Shown: piece after piece, positions 1-7,444 of the stretch | How positions within the stretch are numbered: the first letter of the stretch is position 1 | Layout of the letters: each line of letters opens with the position of its first letter | Source of the DNA: Pseudomonadota bacterium | GTDB lineage: Bacteria; BMS3Abin14 | Reading direction: 5' to 3' | NCBI GenBank assembly: GCA_016937135.1 | Contig: JAFGWO010000238.1 | Coordinates: forward strand, 1-10,675 | DNA: 10,675 bases | Notes under the pieces: generated by a model | What the model was told of the DNA's origin: nothing | The model's database searches: none | What the model saw: the letters and a program-made list of their open reading frames with translations, nothing else | Program-made: the position numbers and the translations under genes

Positions 1-1130
1 AACCTCCTGGCGCGGGCCGCCACGGAAGCCCGCGAAGCCCCGATCATACCGAAGATCGGGATCCGGCTCCTCACCGTCCCGGGATCAAGGTAGGCCCGGA
101 GGACCGCCTCCAGGGCGGCGAGGGTAAATTTCCCCACACGCAGGGCCCTTTTCATGGGATTTTTTTTGATTTTTTCCAGAAAAACTTTTTTGCCGAGGAT
201 GATCCCGGCCTGGGGACCGCCCAGCAGCTTATCCCCCGAAAAGGTCACGATATCAGCTCCTTCCCGAAGGACTTCCCCGACCGTGGGTTCGTGATGATTC
301 AAGCCGAGATCCCTGGTATCGATAAGGGAACCGCTCCCGAGGTCCACCCCGACGGGGATCCCTTTCTCTTTCCCCAGGGCCGCCAGTTCCGATACGGGAA
401 CCTCCTCCGTAAATCCGACGATCCGGTAGTTGCTCTGATGGACCTTGAGGAGAAGGGCGGCCTCCCCTTCCAAACCTTTCCGGTAATCGGAGAGCCTCGT
501 CCTGTTGGTGGTTCCCACCTCGATCAGGCGGGCCCCCGAGGCCTCCATGACATCCGGTATCCGGAAGCTGCCCCCGATCTCGACGAGCTCCCCGCGCGAG
601 ACGACGACGCCCTTCCCTGAGGCAAGGGTCCTTAAGACGAGCATTACGGCCGCAGCGTTGTTGTTGACCACGGTGGCCGCTTCCGCCCCCGTCAGGCGGC
701 ACAGGATTTCCTCCACCAGGTCGTCCCTGGATCCCCGCTCCCCGGTCACCAGGTCATACTCCAGATTGGTGTAGCCCCGCGCCGCCAGGCTCATCTGGCG
801 GACGACCTCATCTGAAAGAGGGCTTCTCCCCAGGTTGGTGTGGATGACAATGCCCGTCGCGTTGACAACCCTTCGAAATCTGGGGCGATTTTCCCGCAGG
901 ATCCTTTCGCGGGCGGATTGCGTGACGGTCTCGAGATTCAGGTTTTCCCTGCTCTGGACCGCCCCGGACAATATGGCCTTTCTCAGGTCTTCGATCTCGT
1001 CGCGGACCGCTTTTTTTACAATCAGCTTCGGGACCTTTCCGGCCAATGAGACGATGGGGTCCCGGGCCAGCACCGTATCCACCTTGGGAAGGTATCGCAA
1101 AAGCTCTTTGTCCGGCGCCTTCGAGGTCAT
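1..1130 (-). CDS. selA: L-seryl-tRNA(Sec) selenium transferase SelA, partial (C-terminus beyond left edge)
   Basis: SelA is a PLP enzyme that converts Ser-tRNA(Sec) to Sec-tRNA(Sec) using selenophosphate in the cytoplasm. Reading the minus strand from the ATG at 1130 gives 376 residues before the window ends, against about 460-470 for the family, so the last ~90 residues are missing by truncation, not mutation. Family signatures are clear: an N-terminal helical domain (LRYLPKVDTVL, residues 11-21), VVNATGIVIHTNLGRSPLS (88-106), a stretch ending VVNNNAAAVMLVL (154-166), and TFSGDKLLGGPQAG (296-309). Lys301 in that last motif (codon 228-230) is the expected PLP-binding lysine. The gene supplies the amino acid needed by the UGA-containing fdnG next door. 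It is separated from fdnI by two terminators. No Shine-Dalgarno is visible near the ATG; the nearest purine run (GGAAAGGA) lies 24 bases upstream inside a terminator stem. No selB or selC is present in the window. Confidence 0.96.
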   Translation of the reverse strand, partial: MTSKAPDKELLRYLPKVDTVLARDPIVSLAGKVPKLIVKKAVRDEIEDLRKAILSGAVQSRENLNLETVTQSARERILRENRPRFRRVVNATGIVIHTNLGRSPLSDEVVRQMSLAARGYTNLEYDLVTGERGSRDDLVEEILCRLTGAEAATVVNNNAAAVMLVLRTLASGKGVVVSRGELVEIGGSFRIPDVMEASGARLIEVGTTNRTRLSDYRKGLEGEAALLLKVHQSNYRIVGFTEEVPVSELAALGKEKGIPVGVDLGSGSLIDTRDLGLNHHEPTVGEVLREGADIVTFSGDKLLGGPQAGIILGKKVFLEKIKKNPMKRALRVGKFTLAALEAVLRAYLDPGTVRSRIPIFGMIGASRASVAARARR

Positions 1131-1168
1131 AATTGTTTGATTATAGAAAAAAATCCTTTCCGTGAACA
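1130..1168 (-). promoter_or_regulatory. Candidate selA promoter with perfect -10 box
   Basis: Reading the minus strand, a consensus TATAAT lies at 1145-1140, only nine bases before the selA ATG. At 17 bp spacing there is a weak -35 candidate, TGTTCA (1168-1163, 3 of 6 matches). A transcript starting about 7 bases after the -10 box would begin within a few bases of the ATG, so the mRNA would be leaderless or nearly so. The -35 falls in the loop of the preceding terminator hairpin. This is inference from sequence only; the T-rich surroundings make chance -10 matches more likely. Confidence 0.45.
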
Positions 1169-1177
1169 GGAAAAGGA
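1147..1177 (-). terminator. Second intrinsic terminator after fdnI
   Basis: On the minus strand TCCTTTTC (1177-1170) pairs with GGAAAGGA (1161-1154), including one G-U wobble, around an 8-base loop. It is followed at once by seven Ts (1153-1147). It sits directly downstream of the stronger terminator at 1194-1227 and directly upstream of the selA -10 box, so it looks like a back-up stop that insulates selA from the fdn operon. Confidence 0.6.
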
Positions 1178-1193
1178 GACTGAATTTAAACTC

Positions 1194-1227
1194 AAAAAAA
1201 CGGGGGCGCCGCACAGGCGGCGCCCCC
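1194..1227 (-). terminator. Intrinsic terminator of the fdnGHI operon
   Basis: A perfect 10-bp GC-only stem (GGGGGCGCCG at 1202-1211 with CGGCGCCCCC at 1218-1227, loop of six) begins about 30 bases after the fdnI stop codon. On the minus strand it is followed, after one base, by seven Ts (1200-1194). This is a textbook Rho-independent terminator for the minus-strand operon. Confidence 0.92.
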
Positions 1228-1258
1228 TTGGGCTGCGTTTTATTCCTGTCGGGCCAGT

Positions 1259-1858
1259 CTAGACCTCTTCGGCATCCCACTTGGGATGATGGGCCTTGGC
1301 CCAGGCTTTGGTGACCGTCCCTGAAACCATGATGCGCCAGGAACCGGGGTTGCCGAAGGTCCCCAGGTACAGATGGACAAGGATGAAAAGCATCAGACCG
1401 ACAAAGAACGCGTTATGCAGGAAATACATCCACTGCTGGAGGCCCCGCCCGAGGACAAAGGGGAACCACATGGCAAAACCGGTGAGCCCCATGACCAGAC
1501 CCCCGAAGAAAGCGAACCATGCGAACATTTTCTGCCCGAAGTTAAGCTTTCCCGCCGGGGCGTGGAAATCATGGTCCAGATAGCTCCGGACCACGTCAAC
1601 CAGGGAATCCTCTCCCCTTGCCGTAATGGCCTGGGCCCACTGGAAGAAGATGATGAAAGTGGTCGCGAAGAACACGATCCCCGTGTAATGGTGGATCGTG
1701 CGGGACATGTCGACGCCCCCGAAAAGCCCTGTCAGGCCGAAAAAGGACCTCGCATAGAGCCCCAGCCCGGTGAGGGCAAGGATAATAAAGGAAACCATGT
1801 GGATCCAGTGGCTCAGTCGCTGGATCGGGCTCGCCCGTTTGACAAGTATCTCAGCCAT
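1259..1858 (-). CDS. fdnI: Formate dehydrogenase-N type cytochrome b556 (gamma) subunit
   Basis: This 199-residue integral membrane protein should carry two b hemes and pass electrons from FdnH to the quinone pool. It has four hydrophobic segments at about residues 21-40, 58-76, 112-132 and 148-168. The histidines expected of the family are present: H17 (LSHWIH motif), H56/H57 (TIHHYTG), H148 and H162, which match the spacing of heme and quinone ligands in E. coli FdnI. It is slightly shorter than E. coli FdnI (217 aa). Its ATG overlaps the fdnH stop by one base (TGATG), so translation is very probably coupled. It is the last gene of the operon, followed by two terminators. The symbol follows the E. 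coli fdnGHI naming; fdhI or fdoI would be equally acceptable. Confidence 0.92.
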   Translation of the reverse strand: MAEILVKRASPIQRLSHWIHMVSFIILALTGLGLYARSFFGLTGLFGGVDMSRTIHHYTGIVFFATTFIIFFQWAQAITARGEDSLVDVVRSYLDHDFHAPAGKLNFGQKMFAWFAFFGGLVMGLTGFAMWFPFVLGRGLQQWMYFLHNAFFVGLMLFILVHLYLGTFGNPGSWRIMVSGTVTKAWAKAHHPKWDAEEV

Positions 1859-2649
1859 CAGTGCTTCCCTCCTTTCCCGTCCCCTTCCTCGATATCCTTC
1901 GGCCCGACATAGGAGTAATGGGCGATGACGCCGAAGATCCCCGCCACCATGGCGGCGATGCCCAGGGGCTTCATGATCGTTCGCCAGAGGAACGTCGGAG
2001 TGGGTATCGCGGGTTTGGCGGGAAGGCCATATTCTTCCGGCTCCCCTTTCAGAAGGAACACCACGTTCGTCTTGAGGCTCCCGCCGTCATAGACCTTCAG
2101 GCCGCGCTGCGCGGCGGACGACGCGATCTCGGGGAGTTTTGCCTTTTCAGTGAAGAAAAGGGCGCCCGTTGGGCAGGTCTTCGTGCATGCGGGCTGCTCA
2201 CCCATGGCGAGGCGGTCAAAGCACAAGGTGCACTTGAACGCCTTGTCGACGCCATAGCCTTCAGCATTCTTGTTATCGTATCGCGGGACGTTGAAGGGAC
2301 AGCCGAAGACGCAGTATTTGCATCCCGTGCACAGTTCCTGGTTGATCACCACGGCGCCGTTGGCGTCGCGTGTGATGGCCCCCGGGACCGGACAGGCCTT
2401 CATGCAGCCCGCGTCCTCGCAGTGCATGCACCGATGCTGCCCGAAATACCACGCCAGCTCGCCGTTCTTCTCCACCTCACTAAAAATGATCTTCGTGTAG
2501 GTATTGTAGGCAAGATCCGGCGGGTTCTCATGGGTACCCAGATTCCGGGTCGCTACAGCCGAAAGGCTGTTCCACTGCTTGCAGGCGACCTGACAGGCCC
2601 GGCATCCGGTACACTTCGTCGTATCGATCAGGATCATTTTTCCAGCCAC
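1858..2649 (-). CDS. fdnH: Formate dehydrogenase-N type iron-sulfur (beta) subunit
   Basis: This 263-residue electron-transfer subunit links the catalytic subunit to the cytochrome. Sixteen cysteines in four groups should bind four Fe4S4 clusters: C13/C16/C19/C23; C74/C77/C82/C86; C107/C110/C113/C117; and C140/C143/C155/C159. A single C-terminal transmembrane helix (about 226-248) contains His244 and should anchor the subunit, as in E. coli FdnH (294 aa). It has no signal peptide, consistent with export as a complex on the Tat signal of FdnG. The start chosen is GTG at 2649. A strong GGAAGGGGG ribosome binding site lies 8 bases upstream and overlaps the end of fdnG. The alternative ATG four codons later would be too far from it. 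The gene starts five bases after the fdnG stop and ends overlapping fdnI. Confidence 0.95.
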   Translation of the reverse strand: MAGKMILIDTTKCTGCRACQVACKQWNSLSAVATRNLGTHENPPDLAYNTYTKIIFSEVEKNGELAWYFGQHRCMHCEDAGCMKACPVPGAITRDANGAVVINQELCTGCKYCVFGCPFNVPRYDNKNAEGYGVDKAFKCTLCFDRLAMGEQPACTKTCPTGALFFTEKAKLPEIASSAAQRGLKVYDGGSLKTNVVFLLKGEPEEYGLPAKPAIPTPTFLWRTIMKPLGIAAMVAGIFGVIAHYSYVGPKDIEEGDGKGGKH

Positions 2650-2654
2650 TCAGA

Positions 2655-5600
2655 TCACCCCCTTCCCTGCTTCTTTTCAACGTTTACCATGAAAGCCTTC
2701 GACTCCGGTATCATCGTGTTGGCATCCCCGATGCTGGGCGTCAAAAGGTTGGCGGCGTCGCCGTAGGTCGGATTGGAATACGGAATACCATTGGCCTTGA
2801 CATCGTGCTCGGCCGTTGTCGCCCAGCCGAAATGCCAGGGAATGCCGACCTGGTGGACGGTGTTTCCCCCGACGATGAAAGGCTTGAACCGCCGGGTTAC
2901 GATGGCGATGGCATCGACGCTCGCCCGGACCGTGGACACGACCACCTCGTCGCCGTTTTTGATCCCCTTCTCCTCGGCCAGTTCCACGCTCATCTCGACG
3001 AAATTGGACGGCTGGAGCTCGGCAAGCCACGGGAGCCAGCGGGTCAGAACGCCCGTCTGCCAGTGTTCCGAAACCCTGTAGGTCGTGCCGACGAGGGGAT
3101 ACCTGTCGTCACAGTTGAGGAAAAGATCGAACTCCCCGGTGAAAAGCCTCGAAACGGGGTTGGTCCTCTGGGCGTTCATCAGGTTCCTCTCGACGGGGCA
3201 CTCCAGAGGCTCATAGTGCTCGGGGAAAGGACCTTCCGCAAGGCCCGGACCGAAGATCGAACTGACTCCGTGGGGCTTCATGATAAAGGGCAGCTTCGTA
3301 GCCTCATTCCAGGTGCCATCGGCCTTGCGAAGGGGCGGCCAGCCGCCGTCGGGAACGTCCCCGGACCAGCTCAAACCATTCCAGTAAATGACCGGCTTGT
3401 GGGCAGCCCAGGGTTTGCCGTACTCATCCACCGAGGCGCGGTTATAGATGATGCGGCGGTTCACCGGCCAGCACCAGCTCCACCCACTGTAAAGACCCAT
3501 TCCGGTCGGGTCGGATTTTCCCCGGCGGGCCATGTTGTTCCCGTCGGCATTGTAGGAGTTGCAGTAGAGCCAGTTGCCCGAGGAAGTCGAGCCGTCATCC
3601 TGGAGAAACGCGAAGGAAGGAACGAGGTCGCCCTTTTTAAAGGCCCTTCCGCTTACGACCTTGTCCTCGAGGAAATATCCATTGATCTCCTTTGCGATGG
3701 CGTGGGGATCGATGTGGCGGACCTTTCCGTCGGGTCCCTTGGGGCCATAGTTCCAGGAGAGGTTGAGGATCGGCTCCGGGAAGACGCCGCCCTGCTCCTG
3801 GTAGAGCTTTCTGACCCGCCATTGGAGTTCGTTGATCATATCGCCGTCGGTCGGCGCGGGCGGTTCAACGGCGCCGTACCGCCACTGCACCCATCTGCCG
3901 GAATTGCTGATGGAACCTTCCTTTTCAAAGGACATGGCGCAGGGCAGGAAGAAGACCTCTGTCTTGATGGAGGCCGGATCCATGCCGGGACCGCGCCAGA
4001 AGGAACCCGTTTCATTGTCGAACAGGTTCACGTTAACCATCCAGTCGAGCTGGGCGAGGGCCCTGCGGGTCTTGTTGGAGTTGGCCCCGCTGCAGGCGGG
4101 GTTCTGGCCCCAGGAGAAAAAGCCCGTGAAGCTGCCCTTGAGCATCTCGTCGAAGAGGACGAGCCACGACGCGTTCTGCCCGTCATCCAGCTTCGGAAGC
4201 CAGCTGTACTGGGTTTCCAGATCGGCGTTCGTCCCGTAGAAAGCGCGCAGCAGGCTTGCGCTGTATTTCGGGAAGTTGGACCACCAGTTGGCGGAGTAGG
4301 GCTCGGACGTCTTCGGTGTCCTGGCCTCATTATACTTCTCGAAAGTCGGAAGGGAGGCCGTCGGGGTTCCGAGATACCCTGGAAGGATGTGGAAGAGCAG
4401 GCAGTGGTCCGTGGAACCCTGGACGTTGGACTCCCCGCGCAGGGCGTTGACTCCGCCCCCGGCCATCCCGATATTGCCGAGAAGGAGCTGGATGATGGAC
4501 ATCGTCCGGATGTTCTGGACGCCTACGGTGTGCTGGGTCCAGCCCATCGCGTACATGATGGTACCCGTCCGGTTCGGCTGGCCGGTGGAAGCGTAGGTCT
4601 TGTAGACCTCCAGCATCTTTTCTTTGGAAGTGCCGGTGATCTCAACCACCTTGTCAAGGGTGTATCGGGAATAGTGCTTTTTAAGGAGCTGAAGCACGCA
4701 GTTGGGATCCTTCATGGTCGGGTCTTTGAGGATGACCCCGTCGGCGTCGGTCTGGAAGGTCCACGAGGCTTTGTTGTACTTTCGCAGTTTGGGGTCATAC
4801 CCCGAGAAAAGGCCTTCTAACTCCCCGGGCATTTTAAAGTCCGGGCTCACGAGATAGGACGCGTTGGTATAAAGCCTGACGTAGTCCTTGTGATAGAGCT
4901 CGTTGTCCAGGATGTACTTGACCATCCCTCCAAGCCATACGATATCGGACCCGGACCGGATGGCCGCATAGATATCGGCCTTGGAGGAGGTCCTGGTGAA
5001 CCTGGGGTCCACGCTGAGGAGCTTGGCCCCGCTCTCCATGGCCTTCGTGACCCATTTGAAGCTGATGGGGTGGTTTTCCGCTGCGTTGCTCCCGGCGATG
5101 AGGATCACATCCGAGTTTCTAAGATCCACCCAGTGATTTGTCATCGCACCGCGTCCGAACGACTCTGCCAGAGCCGCTACAGTCGCGCTGTGTCATATCC
5201 GCGCCTGGTGTTCAATATACACCAGGCCGAGAGCCCTGAGCCATTTCTGATAGATGAAGCATTCCTCGTTGTCCAGGGCGGCTGAACCAATGGAAGCGAT
5301 CGCATCGGTCCGGTTCACGACCTGGCCGTTTTTGTTGACCCTGGTAAAGCCCGCGTCGCGGCTCTTCTTGATCTTTTTGGCGATCTCGTTATAGGCCCAG
5401 TCCCAGGTCACCTCTTCCCACTGGGTGCCTCCCTGTTTCCGGTAAAGAGGTTTTGTGATGCGCCATGGGTTCTCCGAGACCTGCCTGATCGCCTGGCCTT
5501 TGGAACAGAGGCTCCCTCCGTTGATCGGATGATCGGGATCTCCCTCCATGTTGACGATCTTGCCCGCATGGGCGCTGACGATCAGCCCGCAGCCTACGCC

Positions 5601-5762
5601 GCAATAGGGGCAGATGGTCGTGGACTCCCTGGCGTACTTGACGGCGACGTTGCCCTGACGGGCTCCCGCCATCGAAGTCCCGCGCAAGCCGAGCCCGCCG
5701 ATGGTGGCGCCAGACACGGTTACACCGGAGATCTTGAGAAAATCTCTCCTGGTCACTTTCAT
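2655..5762 (-). CDS. fdnG: Selenocysteine-containing formate dehydrogenase catalytic (alpha) subunit, UGA read as Sec190
   Basis: The catalytic subunit oxidises formate to CO2 at a bis-MGD (Mo or W) centre and should act in the periplasm. The coding region is continuous except for one in-frame TGA at 5195-5193. The residues around it, EHQARI-U-HSATVAALAESFGRGAM, match the Sec site of E. coli FdnG (Sec196, followed by the conserved His). Full length is then 1035 residues with Sec at 190, close to E. coli FdnG (1015). The N-terminus has a Tat motif (TRRDFLK, residues 4-10) and a hydrophobic stretch. The Fe4S4 ligands are C51, C54, C58 and C86. The C-terminus has the molybdopterin-dinucleotide-binding part, with a VHQVGIPWHFGW segment typical of FdnG. 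Start chosen: ATG at 5762, which puts the Tat motif at the usual position; GTG at 5774 is an alternative. It is the first gene of the fdnGHI operon. Splitting this locus into two genes or calling it a pseudogene would be an error. Confidence 0.96.
5157..5195 (-). promoter_or_regulatory. Sec UGA codon and SECIS-like hairpin
   Basis: The TGA (5195-5193) is followed after seven bases by CGACT (5185-5181), which pairs with AGTCG (5164-5160). An inner GC/GC pair brackets a GGCUCUG loop. Bacterial SECIS elements lie inside the coding sequence immediately after the UGA and present a loop with a GGUCU-like core to SelB. The distance and loop here fit that pattern and resemble the corresponding part of E. 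coli fdnG. The fold was judged by eye, not computed. Confidence 0.75.
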
Positions 5763-5796
5763 CCTTGTCCACACCTTCCTTTCTTACGGGATTAAA

Positions 5797-5939
5797 GTTG
5801 ATGGCTTCAAAAAACATCATCAACGCGCCCCGGGCGGGGCGCCCGGATCAATGACCGGCATCAAAAGTCTATTGATCCGTGAGGAAAGGGAAAATCACAT
5901 TTTTCCCCTTCCGGGAAGCATTAAGTCCCGCCCGGACTT
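5797..5939 (-). promoter_or_regulatory. Hairpin-rich presumed 5' leader of fdnGHI
   Basis: Five inverted repeats follow each other between 34 and about 177 bases before the fdnG ATG. In minus-strand order they are: AAGTCC/GGACTT (5939-5923, loop 5); GGGAAAA/TTTTCCC type (5907-5888, loop 6); CGGATCAAT/ATTGATCCG (5879-5844, nine perfect pairs, 18-base spacer); GCGCCCC/GGGGCGC (5842-5825, loop 4); GTTGATG/CATCAAC (5824-5797, 14-base loop containing six Ts). The last three abut almost without gaps. No good terminator arrangement is present, because the T-run lies ten bases past the GC hairpin. The region could be a structured regulatory RNA leader or a cluster of protein-binding palindromes. I could not match it to a named riboswitch family from memory, and no convincing promoter was identified upstream of it. 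Confidence 0.55.
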
Positions 5940-6069
5940 TTTGCAACCCTGTAAACGTTAAGAAAACCAAGGATTTTTCCAGGGACCCCCTCTGCCTCCT
6001 TTCTTTTTTGCGTTTCCTTCCCTGATATTATGGTCCTTGAGGTTATACTCCCGGGCCTTGCCCCCCCTG

Positions 6070-6111
6070 AAAAAAGAAAAAGGAACCCATGAGGTTATCA
6101 TGGCTTCCTTT
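6070..6111 (-). terminator. Intrinsic terminator downstream of fdhE
   Basis: Seven pairs (AAAGGAA/TTCCTTT), a single C-C mismatch on the plus strand, and six more pairs (CCATGA/TCATGG) form a 13-bp stem with a five-base loop at 6079-6111. On the minus strand the stem runs into TTTTCTTTTTT (6080-6070). This should stop transcripts coming from fdhE before they enter the fdnG leader, so fdnGHI is expected to have its own promoter between here and the leader hairpins. Confidence 0.65.
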
Positions 6112-6372
6112 GCGCAAGGGGCAGGCGGCCGAATTGCTTCGACCACCCTATCGTCCCATCCTTCCCGGAGGGATGAATGGGATCGGAAGACCTTCCATTA
6201 TTCAGTTTTTTTGCCGGCCAGTCCGGCCCGTCTCAAGGCCAGCCCGAAAGACTGTTCCGGGATACCCAGGACTATCCTGACTTGACAGCAGGTTTTTTCA
6301 CTTTAGACGGTGCTTTTCCTCTTTTCAAGCATTTTCGACAACCGGGCAAAAAAACTCCCTCCCCAGGACATC
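6112..6372. other. Gene-free stretch with several inverted repeats
   Basis: No convincing gene is seen on either strand between the fdhE stop and its terminator. The stretch holds inverted repeats: an imperfect hairpin at 6153-6183 (outer CCCAT/ATGGG, inner TCCC/GGGA), GGAAG-AC-CTTCC at 6185-6196, GCCGG/CCGGC at 6213-6227 next to a run of seven Ts on the plus strand, and CAGGA-CTA-TCCTG at 6267-6279. None of these has a T-run placed to make an obvious terminator. If fdhE transcription continues to 6070, this would be an unusually long, folded 3' UTR of about 260 bases; otherwise it could hide a small RNA. Nothing here supports a specific function. Confidence 0.4.
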
Positions 6373-7284
6373 CTAATGGCCTTGCCGGATTCCGCGCCCG
6401 AGTCGAACCCCGAAAATATTCGGGGCCCCGCGGGAGAACCCTTCCCCTTCGAGAACCGCGTCAAAAGCGGGCGTTTTCAGATCTTCCACTTCCGGGTGGA
6501 ATCCGCCCAGATCCTCGTCTTCGACCCTCCAGGTCTTGATGAAGCTCTTGCATCCGTCGCAAACCTGCCCTCTCATCCCCTTGTACCGGGGCTCTTCAAG
6601 GTACACGTAGCGGGAATCCCCCGGGTTTTCCTTCCCGCAGTAGGGGCAAGACAGCCTCCGGAACCTCCAATGGGCCTCGCAGCGATGGCAGATAAGGTGC
6701 CTCTTGCCCCCTTCGCCCAGAAGGTAGCCCACGGCCGGTCCGCCGCCGCAGACTGGACAAGATCCGCGATCCCACTTCTCCGTGTCCACGTGGGAGAACT
6801 GGACCGCGGCATTCAGAAAAAGATCCTTGGCCGCGTTGAAAATGATGAAATCCATGATTTCCCTCTCCGGGCCTGGATATGCATCCCCCGCAGCCCCGGG
6901 GGATTCCCCGGAGGGGATCAGAATGGCACGCGCCATATCGAGGAAAGCCGAAGGGTCGGACAGGGCCTGATCCACGGCCTGGGCGACGGAGGCGGGGTCC
7001 TCGGAATGCCTTGCGAGGACCAGGGATACTTTTTTACTCCTGTCCGCCAGAGTATCCGGATCGGGGAGGAGATCAGCTGGATCCAGGATCGTGAACCCTC
7101 CTTCCAGCCTCATGGTCACTTCCCCCGGCTCGGGGGTTCGCATCTTTGCCGCCTCTTTAGGAGAGGTCCTGCCGGGATACAACTCCCGGTAAAGATCAAG
7201 GACAGCATCCATCCCCTCCATGTCCATGCTGCCGCTAAAAAGGGCCTCCCTGAACGTATTTTCTCTTATTCCGGATTCGGGCAT
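6373..7284 (-). CDS. fdhE: Formate dehydrogenase accessory protein FdhE
   Basis: FdhE is a cytoplasmic iron-binding protein required to mature Tat-exported formate dehydrogenases; it binds the catalytic subunit before export. The 303-residue protein is close in length to E. coli FdhE (309). Its signature is four CxxC pairs in the C-terminal half: C176/C179, C199/C202, C213/C216 and C242/C245. The motifs CPVCGGGP, CHRCEAHWRF and CPYCGKEN are characteristic of the family's rubredoxin-like part. The N-terminal half is helical and poorly conserved, as usual. The ATG at 7284 follows an AAGAGG ribosome binding site. It lies upstream of fdnGHI on the same strand but is separated by about 610 bp and a terminator, so it is probably transcribed separately, perhaps with the GntR genes 160 bp upstream unless the weak terminator there stops them. 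Confidence 0.95.
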   Translation of the reverse strand: MPESGIRENTFREALFSGSMDMEGMDAVLDLYRELYPGRTSPKEAAKMRTPEPGEVTMRLEGGFTILDPADLLPDPDTLADRSKKVSLVLARHSEDPASVAQAVDQALSDPSAFLDMARAILIPSGESPGAAGDAYPGPEREIMDFIIFNAAKDLFLNAAVQFSHVDTEKWDRGSCPVCGGGPAVGYLLGEGGKRHLICHRCEAHWRFRRLSCPYCGKENPGDSRYVYLEEPRYKGMRGQVCDGCKSFIKTWRVEDEDLGGFHPEVEDLKTPAFDAVLEGEGFSRGAPNIFGVRLGRGIRQGH

Positions 7285-7348
7285 GGTTTTCCTCTTGTTG
7301 GGGCGCCGATTAATATCGCAGCCGGGAAAAAGGTCCGGGTACCTGCTG

Positions 7349-7367
7349 AAAAACCCCGCCGGGGGGT
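7349..7367 (-). terminator. Weak intrinsic terminator after the GntR pair
   Basis: On the minus strand ACCCC (7367-7363) pairs with GGGGT (7357-7353) around a five-base loop, and the stem runs into five Ts in all. The stem is short, so it may only partly stop transcription between the regulator genes and fdhE. The remainder of 7285-7444 shows an 8-bp GAATATTC palindrome (7415-7422) and no clear fdhE promoter. Confidence 0.4.
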
Positions 7368-7444
7368 GATCAGAACGACTTCCTGGATTCTTTGTGAGGG
7401 GGCAATATGGCAGAGAATATTCGCGGAATCAATGGGGACGATGG

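Noticed and set aside
2805..4820. Very long plus-strand open frame (about 670 codons) opposite fdnG
   Set aside because: It lies antisense to a gene with full-length family similarity; such frames are common opposite GC-rich genes, and its translation is proline/glycine/arginine-rich without recognisable domains.
2655..5774. Possible split or frameshifted formate dehydrogenase (two genes or pseudogene)
   Set aside because: The two parts are in the same frame, separated only by one TGA at the known Sec position with conserved flanks and a SECIS-like hairpin.
5938..5966. Sigma-54 type promoter before fdnG (TTGCA near 5945-5941)
   Set aside because: The -12-like TTGCA is present, but the required GG at the -24 position is missing at the correct spacing.
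5958..6146. Small minus-strand open frame of 62 codons between fdhE and fdnG
   Set aside because: It covers the terminator stem and poly-T region, has low-complexity basic sequence and no ribosome site or family similarity.
6282..6310. Perfect TTGACA (-35) on the plus strand
   Set aside because: No acceptable -10 box at 15-19 bp and no plus-strand gene downstream for more than 2.5 kb.
5763..6372. selC (tRNA-Sec) or another tRNA in the large intergenic region
   Set aside because: No T-arm GGTTCGAATCC-like segment or long-variable-arm cloverleaf was found on either strand; a gagtcgaacccc string near 6401 lies inside fdhE.
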